Source: Halalkalicoccus sp. CGA53 | GTDB taxonomy: Archaea > Halobacteriota > Halobacteria > Halobacteriales > Halalkalicoccaceae | Direction of reading: 5' to 3' | Length of the DNA stretch: 64,000 nucleotides | Assembly: GCF_036429475.1 (NCBI RefSeq) | Contig: NZ_CP144125.1 | Coordinates: forward strand, 3,427,521 to 3,491,520 | Shown: piece by piece, positions 16,483 through 25,797 of the stretch | Numbering within the stretch: position 1 is the first letter of the stretch | Layout: each line of letters begins with the position of its first letter | Position numbers and translations under genes: made by a program | Notes under the pieces: generated by a model | The model's database searches: none | What the model saw: the letters and a program-made list of their open reading frames with translations, nothing else | Told to the model about the DNA's origin: nothing

Positions 16483-19130
16483 GACTGGTTCTCTCCTTCG
16501 CGAATCGGCTGGTATACGGGACTTCCCTCGGTGGTCACGATCTCGAATCGTGCGCCCCCCTCAGAACCCTCGGCGATCGAGATGCCCCAGCCGTGTGCGT
16601 CGACGATGTCGGTAACGATCGCCAGTCCGAACCGACGCTCCGCGTTATCGTCGCGAAGCCGTCGATCGGTGAGCAGCGTCTCGCGTTCCCCATCGGGGAT
16701 CCCGGACCCGTCGTCCTCGATGTAGAAGCCCCGGCCGCGATCGAGTTCCCCGACGCGGACGGTGACGTCGGTTGCACCGTGCTCGATCGCGTTCCGAAAG
16801 AGGTTCTCGAACAACTGTGTTAGCCGGAGGCGGTCTCCCTCGACTGTCATCTCGCCCTCGAGGAGGAGCTGTGCCTCGTCGGTTCGGACGGTCGACCATG
16901 CCGTTTTGGCGACGTGGTCGATGTCGACGGGTTCCAGTTCCCCGACCTCTTTGCCCGCTCGCGCGAGCGAGAGCAGATTATCGACGATCTCGGCCGTTCG
17001 ATCAACACCCTCTTCGATCTTCTCCAGATAACGACCGTCTCCACTCTCCCGTTCGAGTTCGAGGTAGCCCTTCGCGACGGTCAGCGGGCTCCTGATGTCG
17101 TGGGCCACGACGCTCGCGAACTCCTCAAGTCGGTCGTTTTTTCGTTCGAGTTCGCGTTCTCGCTGTTTGAGCGCCAGCTCCCGGTCGGCACGAGTAAGCG
17201 CACTCGTCGTCAGCGCCGCCAGGATGGTTCCGAACTCCTGATCGTACTCGTCAAAATGCCTGCACTGAAGCGATCCACAGATCAACACGCCGTGGTCGGC
17301 GAGCGGAAAGAGCATTTCGCTTCGGATCGGTGTCTCCGGGTCGTGCACGTTCGGTGCGGCGGCTACGTCGCGAAGCACCTGCGGCTCGTCGTTCTCGAAG
17401 ACCTCCCAGGCAACGCTGTTCCCTGGCTGAAAGACGGGTTGTTCGTCGAAGAGGTGGTCTGCTCGATCGGTCGTTGCGAACGGTACCAGGGCATTCTCCT
17501 CGGATTCGTGGAACCAGACGCCCGTTATCGGGAGATCGAGGACCTCGTTCGCGGTCTCGGTCGCGACCTGAGCGATCGACGCCGGTGTACTCGCACTCAT
17601 CAGCTGGGAGCCGACGGTGATCAACGAGTGGAGTACTCGCTCGCGTTCTTTCACCTCCGTGATCTCCGTTGCGATACCGTAGAGCGTGTAGAACTCGCCG
17701 CCCTCGTCGAAGAGCGGGATCACCGTGGTGAGGAACGTTCGGCGACGGTCATCTATCCACGCTTCCACCTCTCGTGCGATGGGTTCACCGGCTTCGATGG
17801 CCGCGTGCTCGAACGCCTTCGTGCTCTCGATCAGTGATTCGTCGTCGTAGATCCCGTCGGTCGTTTTCCCGATGAACTCGTCACGTGAGAGCCCGAGCAG
17901 TTCCTCGTACTGCTCGTTGACGTACTGGTATCGTCCCTCCGGATCCTTTTTATACACCACAGCGAGGGCATTGTCGAGGACGGACTGGAGTTCCCTCTTT
18001 GCCCGCTCCAGTTCCTCCGTCATGGCTTTACGCTCGGTGATGTCTCGGACGACGCAGATCAGCCCACCCGAGTCCAATCCCGTGAGCGTGAGTTCTTGTG
18101 GAAACTGAGTTCCGTCGACGCGTGTACCGACTGCCTCCCCTCGCCACTCGCCCTCGCGCCCGAGTTCCGGCATGACCTCCGTCTGAAACCGTTCGAGCTC
18201 GTCCTCGTCGTACAGCAACTCCCAGCTCTTCCCAATCATCTCTTCGGGTTCGTCGAAGCCGTACGTCTCCGCGTGTGCCTCATTCACGTAGACGTACTCC
18301 CCAGAGTCGTCGAGAAGTGCGATACCGTCCATGGTGGAGTCGATGGCGGTATACAGCTGCTGTGCCTGGCGTTCGGCCGCTACTTGATCAGTAACGTCGA
18401 TCGAGAGCCCGGCCACGTCCGTCACCGCTTCGCCGTCATGCAATGGCGCGAAGGTCGTTTCGATGATTCGACCGCCGAGTTCGATTGATATGGTAGATTG
18501 TTCGCCGGTGAGTGCGCTCTCGTATGCATCGATCGTTTCCGTGAGGTCGCCGTACGTCTCGTAAAGCGACTGTCCGACGAGTTCGCCCGGTTCGAGACCG
18601 ATATTTCTTAGCCCTTCACCTCTCGAATGAGTGATTATTCCATCACAGTCTATCGAAAATAATATGATTGGGAGTGAATCTACGGGGACGTCGGTCAGCA
18701 TGGCGTTCGCGTTAGCCTCGCGTCGGTTCTCGACGACCGTGTCGGAAACCGCGTCTGCGAGTTCCCGATACACCTCCGATCCGTCGCCCCGAGGGACGTA
18801 ATCGTCGACACCCGACGAGAACGCTTCGCTCGCGATCGGCTCGCTCCCATCCTCGACGAACAGCACGACTGACACGTCGACATCGGCGGCCTGGTGGGCT
18901 ATCTCAGTCCCAGATCTTTCTTCGAGATGGTACTCACTTACGACGCAGTCGATACTCCGTTCACGTACTAGTTGGAGCGCCGAGTCGACCGTTCCGGCTT
19001 CGAGCGTCGTCACGTCGTATGGGGTCCACTTCTGTACAGCGGCACTGATCTGATCACGCGTATCGGAATCGAACCCGACATACAGGAGCGTGAGTCCCGT
19101 TGGGGACGTCCCGGCTTCGTGACCTGTCAT
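16479..19130 (-). CDS. Multi-sensor histidine kinase (REC-PAS-PAS-PAS-GAF-HisKA-HATPase)
   Basis: 883 residues from the ATG at 19130 (MTGHEAGTSPTG); longer frames cross an AT-rich promoter. Order: a receiver-like domain (about 15-120) whose usual Asp is Glu (VVSEYHLEE), three PAS domains (about 145-500), a GAF domain (about 510-660), HisKA with His near 677 in VVAHDIRSP, and HATPase with FENLFRNAIEHG, EDDGSGIP and FGLAIV. There is no membrane segment, so it senses a cytoplasmic signal. The Glu in the receiver may mimic permanent phosphorylation. It heads the operon and is the only protein in it able to make phospho-His, so it is probably the phosphate source for the relay. Confidence 0.9.
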   Translation of the reverse strand: MTGHEAGTSPTGLTLLYVGFDSDTRDQISAAVQKWTPYDVTTLEAGTVDSALQLVRERSIDCVVSEYHLEERSGTEIAHQAADVDVSVVLFVEDGSEPIASEAFSSGVDDYVPRGDGSEVYRELADAVSDTVVENRREANANAMLTDVPVDSLPIILFSIDCDGIITHSRGEGLRNIGLEPGELVGQSLYETYGDLTETIDAYESALTGEQSTISIELGGRIIETTFAPLHDGEAVTDVAGLSIDVTDQVAAERQAQQLYTAIDSTMDGIALLDDSGEYVYVNEAHAETYGFDEPEEMIGKSWELLYDEDELERFQTEVMPELGREGEWRGEAVGTRVDGTQFPQELTLTGLDSGGLICVVRDITERKAMTEELERAKRELQSVLDNALAVVYKKDPEGRYQYVNEQYEELLGLSRDEFIGKTTDGIYDDESLIESTKAFEHAAIEAGEPIAREVEAWIDDRRRTFLTTVIPLFDEGGEFYTLYGIATEITEVKERERVLHSLITVGSQLMSASTPASIAQVATETANEVLDLPITGVWFHESEENALVPFATTDRADHLFDEQPVFQPGNSVAWEVFENDEPQVLRDVAAAPNVHDPETPIRSEMLFPLADHGVLICGSLQCRHFDEYDQEFGTILAALTTSALTRADRELALKQRERELERKNDRLEEFASVVAHDIRSPLTVAKGYLELERESGDGRYLEKIEEGVDRTAEIVDNLLSLARAGKEVGELEPVDIDHVAKTAWSTVRTDEAQLLLEGEMTVEGDRLRLTQLFENLFRNAIEHGATDVTVRVGELDRGRGFYIEDDGSGIPDGERETLLTDRRLRDDNAERRFGLAIVTDIVDAHGWGISIAEGSEGGARFEIVTTEGSPVYQPIREGENQS

Positions 19131-19149
19131 TCTAATTGTAGAGTTGCGA

Positions 19150-19192
19150 TCCTGTGTCTTTAATATATTTCTTAATATATTAACATATAGTA
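19150..19192 (-). promoter_or_regulatory. AT-rich promoter of the kinase-glycosyltransferase operon
   Basis: Two AATATATT-type blocks lie 20-60 nt upstream of the kinase ATG on the minus strand, the only strongly AT-rich stretch nearby. This fits an archaeal TATA box and possibly a second factor-binding site. Confidence 0.5.
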
Positions 19193-19515
19193 TCATAGCG
19201 CACTTCGGAGAGAGATTGTCTTTATTACACGTCTTTGAACGCCTCTCGGGGCGTTGAACGACACCACTAGACATCGGTCCATGAGCTCCCGATGGTCGAG
19301 ACTACTGCTCCCCAACTATATGATATATCAATCATGCATCCAGCTCGCCGTCGCCCGTGAATCGATCAATACGGGAGACTCCCATATCGGTCAGCCCAGC
19401 AAACTGCTCGGTACGTGTCAAGAACGGGGTGCAAAACTTAGAGGATGTGTCTATCAAACAGAATCTCACAACCAAAATATTCGGGAGAGGTCAGAAACGG
19501 ACAGTCGCGAGACGC

Positions 19516-20412
19516 TCACTCTGATCCTACCGCATCATCCGCGGCGGGGCCTTTGGTTCCGATCACTGGGAGAGTGGTTAGCCCGATCACGCGCTCGGTC
19601 ACGCTGCCGACCAAGAGGCGATCCACGCCAGTTCGTCCGTGAGTTCCCATCACGATGCAGTCGATATCGCGATCGGTGGCGTAGTCGACGATCACACGAT
19701 GGGTGGGCCCACTAAGCACTGACGCCTCGACCGACCGTATGTCCGCTTCCCGGGCTCGATCGACGATTTCATCGACGGCCTGCTGGCCTGCATCCTCACT
19801 TGGCGCCAGAATATCGCCGCTGTCGCCCTCGTGGACAATCGATCCAATGTCGACGACGTGAACGATATGCAACGCTGCGTTCGTCTCCGCCGTGAGGTCG
19901 ATCGCCAGATTGGCGGCCGCGCGGGCGGCGTCGCTCCCGTCGATCGGCACCAGAATCCGCTCGAACTCCGGATCGAGCCCGCCATCCTCGTGGACAGTGA
20001 TTACTGGTACGGACGAGGCGCGTAACGTCCGTTCGGCAGTGCTCCCGAGTGCGAGCTGCGTGAGACCGGTTCGTCCGTGAGTTCCCATCACGATGCAGTC
20101 GACGTCGTGATCGCGAGCGTAGTCGACGAGGACTTTGTGAACTGGCTCGTGGGCTTCGACGACTTCTGCACGTGCGTTGAGACCAGCGTTAGTTGCCAGG
20201 TCCACAACCGTGGCCACAAGCTTCTCGGCGTGGTGGACGAGGTCATCTGACACCTGCGCTACCTCGTTAACCCCATCCGGGAGATCACTGAGATTAAGAA
20301 CGTGGACAACGTGGAGCTTCGCATTGAACCGCCGAGCGAGAGCGATCGCTCCCTCGGCCGCGGCAGATGCAGCGTCGCTCCCGTCGGTTGGGACGAGAAT
20401 TGTGTCGTACAT
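19516..20412 (-). CDS. Tandem universal stress protein (two UspA domains)
   Basis: 298 residues with two UspA domains, each opening with ILVP(T/I)DGSDAA and each carrying the nucleotide-binding signature G-x2-G-x9-G-S: GTHGRTGLTQLALGSTAER in the first and GTHGRTGVDRLLVGSVTER in the second. Cytoplasmic, single gene. Proteins of this kind bind ATP and help cells through stress; the exact partner is unknown. The tandem is common in haloarchaea. Confidence 0.92.
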   Translation of the reverse strand: MYDTILVPTDGSDAASAAAEGAIALARRFNAKLHVVHVLNLSDLPDGVNEVAQVSDDLVHHAEKLVATVVDLATNAGLNARAEVVEAHEPVHKVLVDYARDHDVDCIVMGTHGRTGLTQLALGSTAERTLRASSVPVITVHEDGGLDPEFERILVPIDGSDAARAAANLAIDLTAETNAALHIVHVVDIGSIVHEGDSGDILAPSEDAGQQAVDEIVDRAREADIRSVEASVLSGPTHRVIVDYATDRDIDCIVMGTHGRTGVDRLLVGSVTERVIGLTTLPVIGTKGPAADDAVGSE

Positions 20413-20885
20413 GTGGTTCTCACCTCCTCATTTGGCCCGCCACAGTGTCAAACCCGCTGGTGACTCTCGCCCCCTGGGCGTCGTGTTTCGAACGTCGATT
20501 CACGACTCGTCGGCAGTTCTCACTGTGGCCGATCTGGAGGGTTCCAGTGATCAGTTCGCGCACAGTATGCAGTAGGCCGCTGAAACCTATCACTGACTGA
20601 GGGTTTCATTAAGGACCTCTGAACAACTACCGAGTGTGAAACTCACTCCCTCGGTCTCTAATATATCCCGAACAGAACAGAATCTGATTATCTATACGGG
20701 ATGGCTATCCGGGGGTATGTCGGTGAGTCGTCGCTGGTCGTCTGCAAATCCACTGGAAGTCCTCGAGTATAGCGTCATAACACTGTGACGCTCGAACCCA
20801 GTGCTCTTGAACTGACGACTTAGATCGACAATCCGATACGGATCGATCAATCGAGGATACTGGTTCAGTGAGGAACGTCAACGAG
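20413..20885. other. Intergenic, no gene seen
   Basis: Lies between divergent genes. Short AT-rich spots (TCTAATATATCC near 20660, promoter at about 20890) are the only visible signals. No frame on either strand has convincing protein character. Confidence 0.45.
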
Positions 20886-20890
20886 GGGGA

Positions 20891-20904
20891 AGTTAAATAT
20901 ATCC
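20891..20904 (+). promoter_or_regulatory. TATA-like box ahead of the terminase genes
   Basis: GTTAAATATATCC fits a haloarchaeal TATA box and would start RNA near 20920, shortly before the small viral frames begin. Confidence 0.4.
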
Positions 20905-21020
20905 TGGGGTTCGAACTAGTACTAAGATCTGGTATATCCAAATGGCCTTTCGATTCTCGTACCGAGCGGCAATCAATCTGACGATCAGTGAGATGGTATT
21001 CTTCTCTACGAAGAAGATCT

Positions 21021-21575
21021 ATGCACATCTATCTACCTCTCGTAAAAGGCGAAAAATCCGAACGAACGGTATTCGATTCCTCGAAGACGGCGGAGCGGGT
21101 GATCAAGAGATGGGTCGTAACAGGTATCCGTCAATACCTGTATCTGAGGCCTGAGACTACCGAACGATCGGTTCGGTACTCATCGGTAGCAGATGCAGAC
21201 CCGTTTGCCCGTGACGGCGTAGAGAACGAAGACCGACTACGAAGAACGGGGATTGACTTCTCTGAAGATGTTTCTCCCGACAGTATATCCATGAATCAAA
21301 TTACGTTATCGAGAGCGTTCTATCTCTCAGGACGGATCGAACAGCAAGTAAAGTACGCGAGATTACCTTCGGCATTTGATGTCCTCCTCAATCACGTGTT
21401 CTGCACCCCTACCGTCGGTTATTTGATCGGCTCGAACCGGGAACAAGTCTCACACGAGGTGGTCAACTACCTTGGTCGGGCTGTGAGGACACCCGGTCAT
21501 GCCTTCCACCCGGAGCAGACCAACGGGCTCATCAACACACTCGAATGCCGCAAAACGACCCGGAGGCTCAACTGA
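21021..21575 (+). CDS. Uncharacterised protein coupled to the terminase gene
   Basis: 184 residues starting MHIYLPLVKGEKSERTVF; an ATG at 20988 is also possible. Its stop overlaps the start codon of the terminase gene (TGATG), which argues that it is translated. The second half (ITLSRAFYLSGRIEQQVKYA, FDVLLNHVFCTPTVGYLIG) looks like a folded helical protein, while the first half is less convincing. Position before a large terminase subunit would suit a small terminase subunit or other packaging protein, but I see no diagnostic motif. A competing 70-codon frame from 20942 overlaps it and seems less likely. Confidence 0.4.
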   Translation: MHIYLPLVKGEKSERTVFDSSKTAERVIKRWVVTGIRQYLYLRPETTERSVRYSSVADADPFARDGVENEDRLRRTGIDFSEDVSPDSISMNQITLSRAFYLSGRIEQQVKYARLPSAFDVLLNHVFCTPTVGYLIGSNREQVSHEVVNYLGRAVRTPGHAFHPEQTNGLINTLECRKTTRRLN

Positions 21576-23173
21576 TGCCAGGTCCGACGATTCGCAGCAT
21601 CGAGAGACGGATAGAGCTCCTTGAGAAAAGCAGAAAGAATGCAGGTGGCATCGACGGTTCGGAAATATACGTGGAGTGGCGCGAGGCAGACTCGGAAAAC
21701 CGGCCCGAAGGGATCGCATGGCGACCACCGTCGGGGGACGAACCGGCTCTCCTCTCGTACGATGTCTGGGACACCCAACAGCGAGCGCTCACGGCTCTCC
21801 TCCCTTCGGATTCGGAAAGCGCGCGGGAGAGTACCAAGAAGTCGCTGGCCCGGACTACTTTCCCTGCTGCATGGATTGACGGAGAGGGAACGAGTGAGGC
21901 CGACCTCGTGGGGTTTCTCGCTGGGTACGGATCCGGTAAGTCCGTGACGGGCGCCCGGTGGCTCATCGCTCAGGCACTCGTATATCCCGAGTCTCGGTTC
22001 TTAGTGCTCGGAACCGACTTTCAGAAGGCAAGAGACACCACATTCCGAGTTCTGTTCGAGAACCTTCCGGGGGAACGGACCGGACTCTTCACATCGTCGT
22101 ACAACGGACCGGAGAACTCACCGATCGTCGCGGATTACAATCGATCAGAACACCGTCTTACGCTCGTCAACGACTCCGTGATCGTACTCGGGAGCGCCGA
22201 TCGGTGGAACCGGTATGCAGGAGACGAGTACGGCGCGATCTGGAAGGACGAGCCGAGTCACTACGGAGAGGACCTTCACGACCTGCTTGAGATGATGGGA
22301 TCGCGTCTGAGGGGTGTCGAAGGCCCGAAGAAGATGTTCTGGACGCTGACCGGAAACGGCTACAACGCTGCATGGGAGATTCTCGAAAAGAACGAGGACG
22401 CCAATGGTGATCCGATCGGGCTGAATATCGAGTTGATTCGGGCCTCGACATTCGAGAACCCGTATCTAACTGACGGCGAACGAGACCTCTTCCGTAGGCA
22501 ATACGCAGGGACCAGCCGTGAAGAACAGGCTCTGCGTGGGGAGTTCGCCGCTGCACAGGGACTCGTGTACGATCGGTTCCGACGAGAGACCCACGTAGTC
22601 CCCCACTCAAAGGCTCTGGAGAAAGTCGACGAGTCCAATCGATGGCGGATCTACGGATACGACGCAGGGTGGAACGATCCGCGAGTACTCTTAGAGATCG
22701 CTCGAACGCCGTACGAACAGTTCATCGTCATCGACGAATATCACGAGTCGGAATCACACGTTGATGATGCGATACGATGGCTCGAAGCGAACGACAAACC
22801 GAAGGAAACGATCTACTGCGAACACGAGCCATCCGACATCCAACAGTTCTGCCGACATGGCTTTGAAGCCGAGCGGGCCAACAAATCCCAAGATCCGGGA
22901 ATCGACGAGATCCGCCGATACCTCCGCTCCGAAAACGACGTCCAGATCGATGAGGTGTCGCAGACTACCGTCGATCGATCCGAACCGGAACAACGGCCAG
23001 GCTTACTCGTCTCGGATAAGTGCGAGCACTTGATTCGAGAATTCCAAGGGTATAAAAAAGAGCAGGTCGGCAAATCAAGCGCAACCGACCATTGTCTCGA
23101 TAGTTTACGGTATGCTCTATTTACGCATAGCTCCCGGCCGGAGAAAAAGAAGTCAGGGCCAATCATCTTCTAG
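21575..23173 (+). CDS. Terminase large subunit of a tailed virus (orphan)
   Basis: 532 residues. An ATPase with Walker A GYGSGKS (Lys near 122) and a Walker B-like AIWKDEPSHYGED, followed by an RNase H-like nuclease with Asp in YGYDAGWNDP, Asp/Glu in IVIDEYHE and a C-terminal Asp in ATDHCLDSLRYAL. These are the two engines of a DNA-packaging motor, which translocates and cuts viral DNA. The ATG at 21575 is used because it overlaps the upstream stop; an ATG ten codons earlier is possible. No portal, capsid or tail gene lies nearby, so this is a provirus relic or a captured packaging gene. Catalytic residues look intact. Confidence 0.88.
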   Translation: MPGPTIRSIERRIELLEKSRKNAGGIDGSEIYVEWREADSENRPEGIAWRPPSGDEPALLSYDVWDTQQRALTALLPSDSESARESTKKSLARTTFPAAWIDGEGTSEADLVGFLAGYGSGKSVTGARWLIAQALVYPESRFLVLGTDFQKARDTTFRVLFENLPGERTGLFTSSYNGPENSPIVADYNRSEHRLTLVNDSVIVLGSADRWNRYAGDEYGAIWKDEPSHYGEDLHDLLEMMGSRLRGVEGPKKMFWTLTGNGYNAAWEILEKNEDANGDPIGLNIELIRASTFENPYLTDGERDLFRRQYAGTSREEQALRGEFAAAQGLVYDRFRRETHVVPHSKALEKVDESNRWRIYGYDAGWNDPRVLLEIARTPYEQFIVIDEYHESESHVDDAIRWLEANDKPKETIYCEHEPSDIQQFCRHGFEAERANKSQDPGIDEIRRYLRSENDVQIDEVSQTTVDRSEPEQRPGLLVSDKCEHLIREFQGYKKEQVGKSSATDHCLDSLRYALFTHSSRPEKKKSGPIIF

Positions 23174-23295
23174 GTGAGCGGGGATAATCTGACCCCAAAC
23201 ACCCTGTAGTGCTCGATAGGTTTCCGCGAAACAGAGTCAAGCGAGACGGTATACGAAAACTCACCACGGGGGGTGTATGCGTTCGTCGGGACTGT

Positions 23296-23565
23296 TCAGT
23301 AGTCCTCGTCGTCAGGCTCGGTTTCGAGCAGTGCTAACCGCTCCTCCATTTTAAAGAGATCAGTTTCACGCTTCAACTTCCGGTATTGGTTCGCGAGGTA
23401 TCCGAGTTCGTGATAGCGGCGCAGTTGAAGCCGCTCTTCTTCCGGTGTCGTCGGATCGGCCGTTTCAATCACCCGAGAGATGTCGTCCATCGCCCGATCG
23501 AGTTTCTCGAGAACAGCCTTTCGAGCATCGCCTCCGTTCTGCTGTCGTGATCGATTGCTTCCCAT
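23296..23565 (-). CDS. Small coiled-coil protein convergent to the terminase
   Basis: 89 residues: MGSNRSRQQNGGDARKAVLE, then KLDRAMDDISRVIETADPTT, then a helical end ELGYLANQYRKLKRETDLF with an acidic tail. Helical throughout, no membrane segment. It lies between the terminase and orc1, on the opposite strand from the terminase. It may belong to the viral remnant or serve as a small DNA-associated protein; function is unknown. Confidence 0.6.
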   Translation of the reverse strand: MGSNRSRQQNGGDARKAVLEKLDRAMDDISRVIETADPTTPEEERLQLRRYHELGYLANQYRKLKRETDLFKMEERLALLETEPDDEDY

Positions 23566-23654
23566 CTGTCGTTCCTATCAGGGAACCTACTGGCCCCACA
23601 GTGAAAAGTGGTCTGCGAGTTCAGCGAAAGTGAACGGAGTGCGGCCGAAACCAG

Positions 23655-24878
23655 TCAGGTATCCTGTTTCTCTACCAGTTCTTCTGCAACCACCACCTGC
23701 GCCTCGTACACCCACTCGGGATCGAACGTCGTCTCGACGTACATCGCCCGTCCCCCGCGACCTTCCGACTCTTTCCACGTGCTCACCAATCCCATCGTCT
23801 CGAGTTCGCCGACGAGTTTCTGGATCGATCGTTCGCCGAGTTTGAACCGCTCGCTCACCTCCGGTCGGTGCAATCTATCGTGGATCCTGCTAGTACGAAC
23901 CGGCTGGAGTATCTCTCCGTCCGCACCGCGCGTACCGACACTCGCCGTTAACACGGCCAGGTGCCGTACCGGAAGGCTCTGTAACTTCCTCACCGTCGCC
24001 TCGCGCTCTGTTCCCTCCAGGCTCTCTAGGACACACTCGACGGTCACCCGATCGAGCCCGAGTTCGTTCGCCCGCTCGCCGGCGTGTCGAAACAGCCGAA
24101 GCGCCTTCCGAGCATCACCCCATCGCTCGGCGGCCTCGCGTACACCCCGATCGAACGCATCGGGAGAAAGCGCCTCGTCGACGAACGCCCGTTCGACGCG
24201 GGATTCGAGGATCGCCCGGAGTTCGTCCTCACTGTACGGCGGAAAGAACACCTCCTCGCCGCCCATCACGCTCTCGACGCGGCTCTCGAGGCGCAGATCC
24301 ACCGAGAGCAGTTCGTTGCTGATGAAGATCACCGAGAGGTTAATCCCGCGGTCGAGTTTCCCCTCCCCCCGCAGGAGTCGGTAGAAGAAGTCGTTCGGGT
24401 CGTAGTTGCCGTCGTGTCGGACGTGGTCGACCTCGTCGAGGAGCAGAGCGGTCCACTCGGGATACGTCTCGAGTCGCTCCCAGATCGCCGTGAACACCCC
24501 GTCGAGGCCCTCGTGTGCCCCTCGCTTCTCGCCACCGAGCGCGAAGAGGATCTCGTTGGCGGCGCTGAACACCGTTCGACACTCCTTGAGGTTGACGTAC
24601 TCGACGTCGAACTCGTCGGTGCGGTCGGCAAAGGCCCGACAGAGACCACGCGTGCTGATCGTCTTTCCAGTTCCCGGTGGCCCGTACACCGACACGGTCG
24701 TGGGGAGATAGCCCTCCTCGCCGTCGGTCACACCGGTGAGGATCTCGGCGAGCGCTCGCTCCTGCTCCGCCCGCGGAACGATCTCCGTCGGTATCAGGAG
24801 TGGATCGAGCTCTCCTTTCGCCGCGAACACCGACTCCCTGTTGGCCGTCTCGTCGAAGAGGTCATCGTAACGTGACAT
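23655..24878 (-). CDS. orc1: Orc1/Cdc6 replication initiator
   Basis: 407 residues. AAA+ ATPase with Walker A GPPGTGKT, Walker B LLLDEVDHV, sensor 1 VIFISNEL and sensor 2 region WGDARKALRLFRHAG, followed by a C-terminal winged helix (IHDRLHRPEVSERFKLGERS). It binds origin repeats and loads the MCM helicase. Haloarchaea carry many orc1 copies, each usually next to its own origin, so an origin may lie just upstream in 24879-24949. That upstream region is now followed at once by an insertion-sequence end. Two other partial copies of this gene's 5' end and upstream sequence occur at 42463-42690 and 50475-50563. Confidence 0.93.
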   Translation of the reverse strand: MSRYDDLFDETANRESVFAAKGELDPLLIPTEIVPRAEQERALAEILTGVTDGEEGYLPTTVSVYGPPGTGKTISTRGLCRAFADRTDEFDVEYVNLKECRTVFSAANEILFALGGEKRGAHEGLDGVFTAIWERLETYPEWTALLLDEVDHVRHDGNYDPNDFFYRLLRGEGKLDRGINLSVIFISNELLSVDLRLESRVESVMGGEEVFFPPYSEDELRAILESRVERAFVDEALSPDAFDRGVREAAERWGDARKALRLFRHAGERANELGLDRVTVECVLESLEGTEREATVRKLQSLPVRHLAVLTASVGTRGADGEILQPVRTSRIHDRLHRPEVSERFKLGERSIQKLVGELETMGLVSTWKESEGRGGRAMYVETTFDPEWVYEAQVVVAEELVEKQDT

Positions 24879-24949
24879 AGCGTAGGTTCCTCGATTCCAC
24901 CCGAATTACGACTGTGTATGTTGGTTTGCCTAAACCCACTTTCGGTGGC
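24879..24949. promoter_or_regulatory. orc1 upstream region, possible origin fragment
   Basis: Contains TTCCACCCGAATTACGA and CCACTTTCGGTGG (a short inverted repeat). The first recalls the TTCCACTCGAAAC-type core of haloarchaeal origin repeats, but the match is loose. The whole block recurs at 42621-42690 and partly at 50520-50563, always with the orc1 5' end. Confidence 0.4.
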
Positions 24950-25726
24950 GCTCTCGCGTAGCACATTGTTGATGGAGCGCGGTCTTGCGATCTTCCGCTA
25001 AGTGCCAAGGGTAGAGCTCTGGATCATGAACCGCTTTGCTTTACACCCGATCTCAGCTCAGCTAGCGACGAGCCGAACTCAGACAGTTAGACGTGGAAAT
25101 TGGCGTTTCGTACAAGACGATCTATAGGCGCGTCCAGCGCTTATTGCGCGCGCTGGACGTGCCTCGGCCACACCTTGAAGGTCCGGTTGAGATCGATGAA
25201 CTGTACGTGAAAACCGGCCTCAAAGGCCGCGAGCGCGACAGCGAGTCGCGCTCGCGTAGCCTGGCCATGCGTGGTCGTGGAACGTATGTCGAGGACAAGC
25301 TACCCGTGTTTATTCTCACAGATTGCGGCAGTAGTGAACGGTACGTGATCCCGGCGAAAGTCGAGGATGAATCGACGATTCGACTTCTGCTGGCTGACCG
25401 CCAGCAGAAGTCGCTGACCGTTTATACCAATGGCTTTCAGGCGTACAGTCAGCTAGACGAAGACAAGGCATTCACTCGTAAATACGTCGTCCACAGAGAG
25501 GGAGAGTACTTAATGGAGACGTTCACGTGAACACCTGCGAGAGCCACCGTCGCGTCAGCGACGCGTGGATCTCACCGCATCGAGGCGTCTCCAAAGACAG
25601 ACTCACACCGTATTTACGAGCGTTCCAACTCTGCCGTGGAGTGTTCCGAGAACCGGGAGAAGAAGCGCTCAAAACCATCCTCAAAGCTGCACTCTAACTC
25701 ACCAACAATCTACGCCACAAGAACGT
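24950..25726 (+). mobile_element. Decayed IS1595/ISH4-type insertion sequence
   Basis: The left end GCTCTCGCGTAGCACATTG, continuing TTGAT, and the complement of the right end (GTTCTTGTGGCGTAGATTG, then TTGGTGA) form imperfect inverted repeats around a broken transposase. The left end also matches the MITE at 49957-50113 and sequences near 11038 and 33000. It sits between the orc1 upstream block and hyuA. Confidence 0.6.
25072..25697 (+). pseudogene. IS1595/ISH4-type transposase, frameshifted
   Basis: One frame reads ELRQLDVEIGVSYKTIYRRV (helix-turn-helix), then VEIDELYVKTGLKG with the first acidic residues of the DDE/N-type domain, and on to GEYLMETFT. The protein then continues in another frame as VNTCESH and ISPHRGVSKDRLTPYLRAFQ, ending ALKTILKAAL at TAA 25695-25697. 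One frameshift near 25515 separates the halves. The N terminus before 25072 is also degraded. Confidence 0.7.
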
Positions 25727-25762
25727 TCCACCAATCATTCACGCACCACCGTGTATTCTGGA

Positions 25763-25774
25763 GTATAATTATAC
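25763..25774 (+). promoter_or_regulatory. TATA box of hyuA
   Basis: GTATAATTATAC is a perfect palindrome centred about 29 nt before the hyuA ATG. RNA would start almost at the ATG, so the message is nearly leaderless. Confidence 0.55.
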
Positions 25775-25797
25775 AGGTGGCTATCGTTTGCGACACC

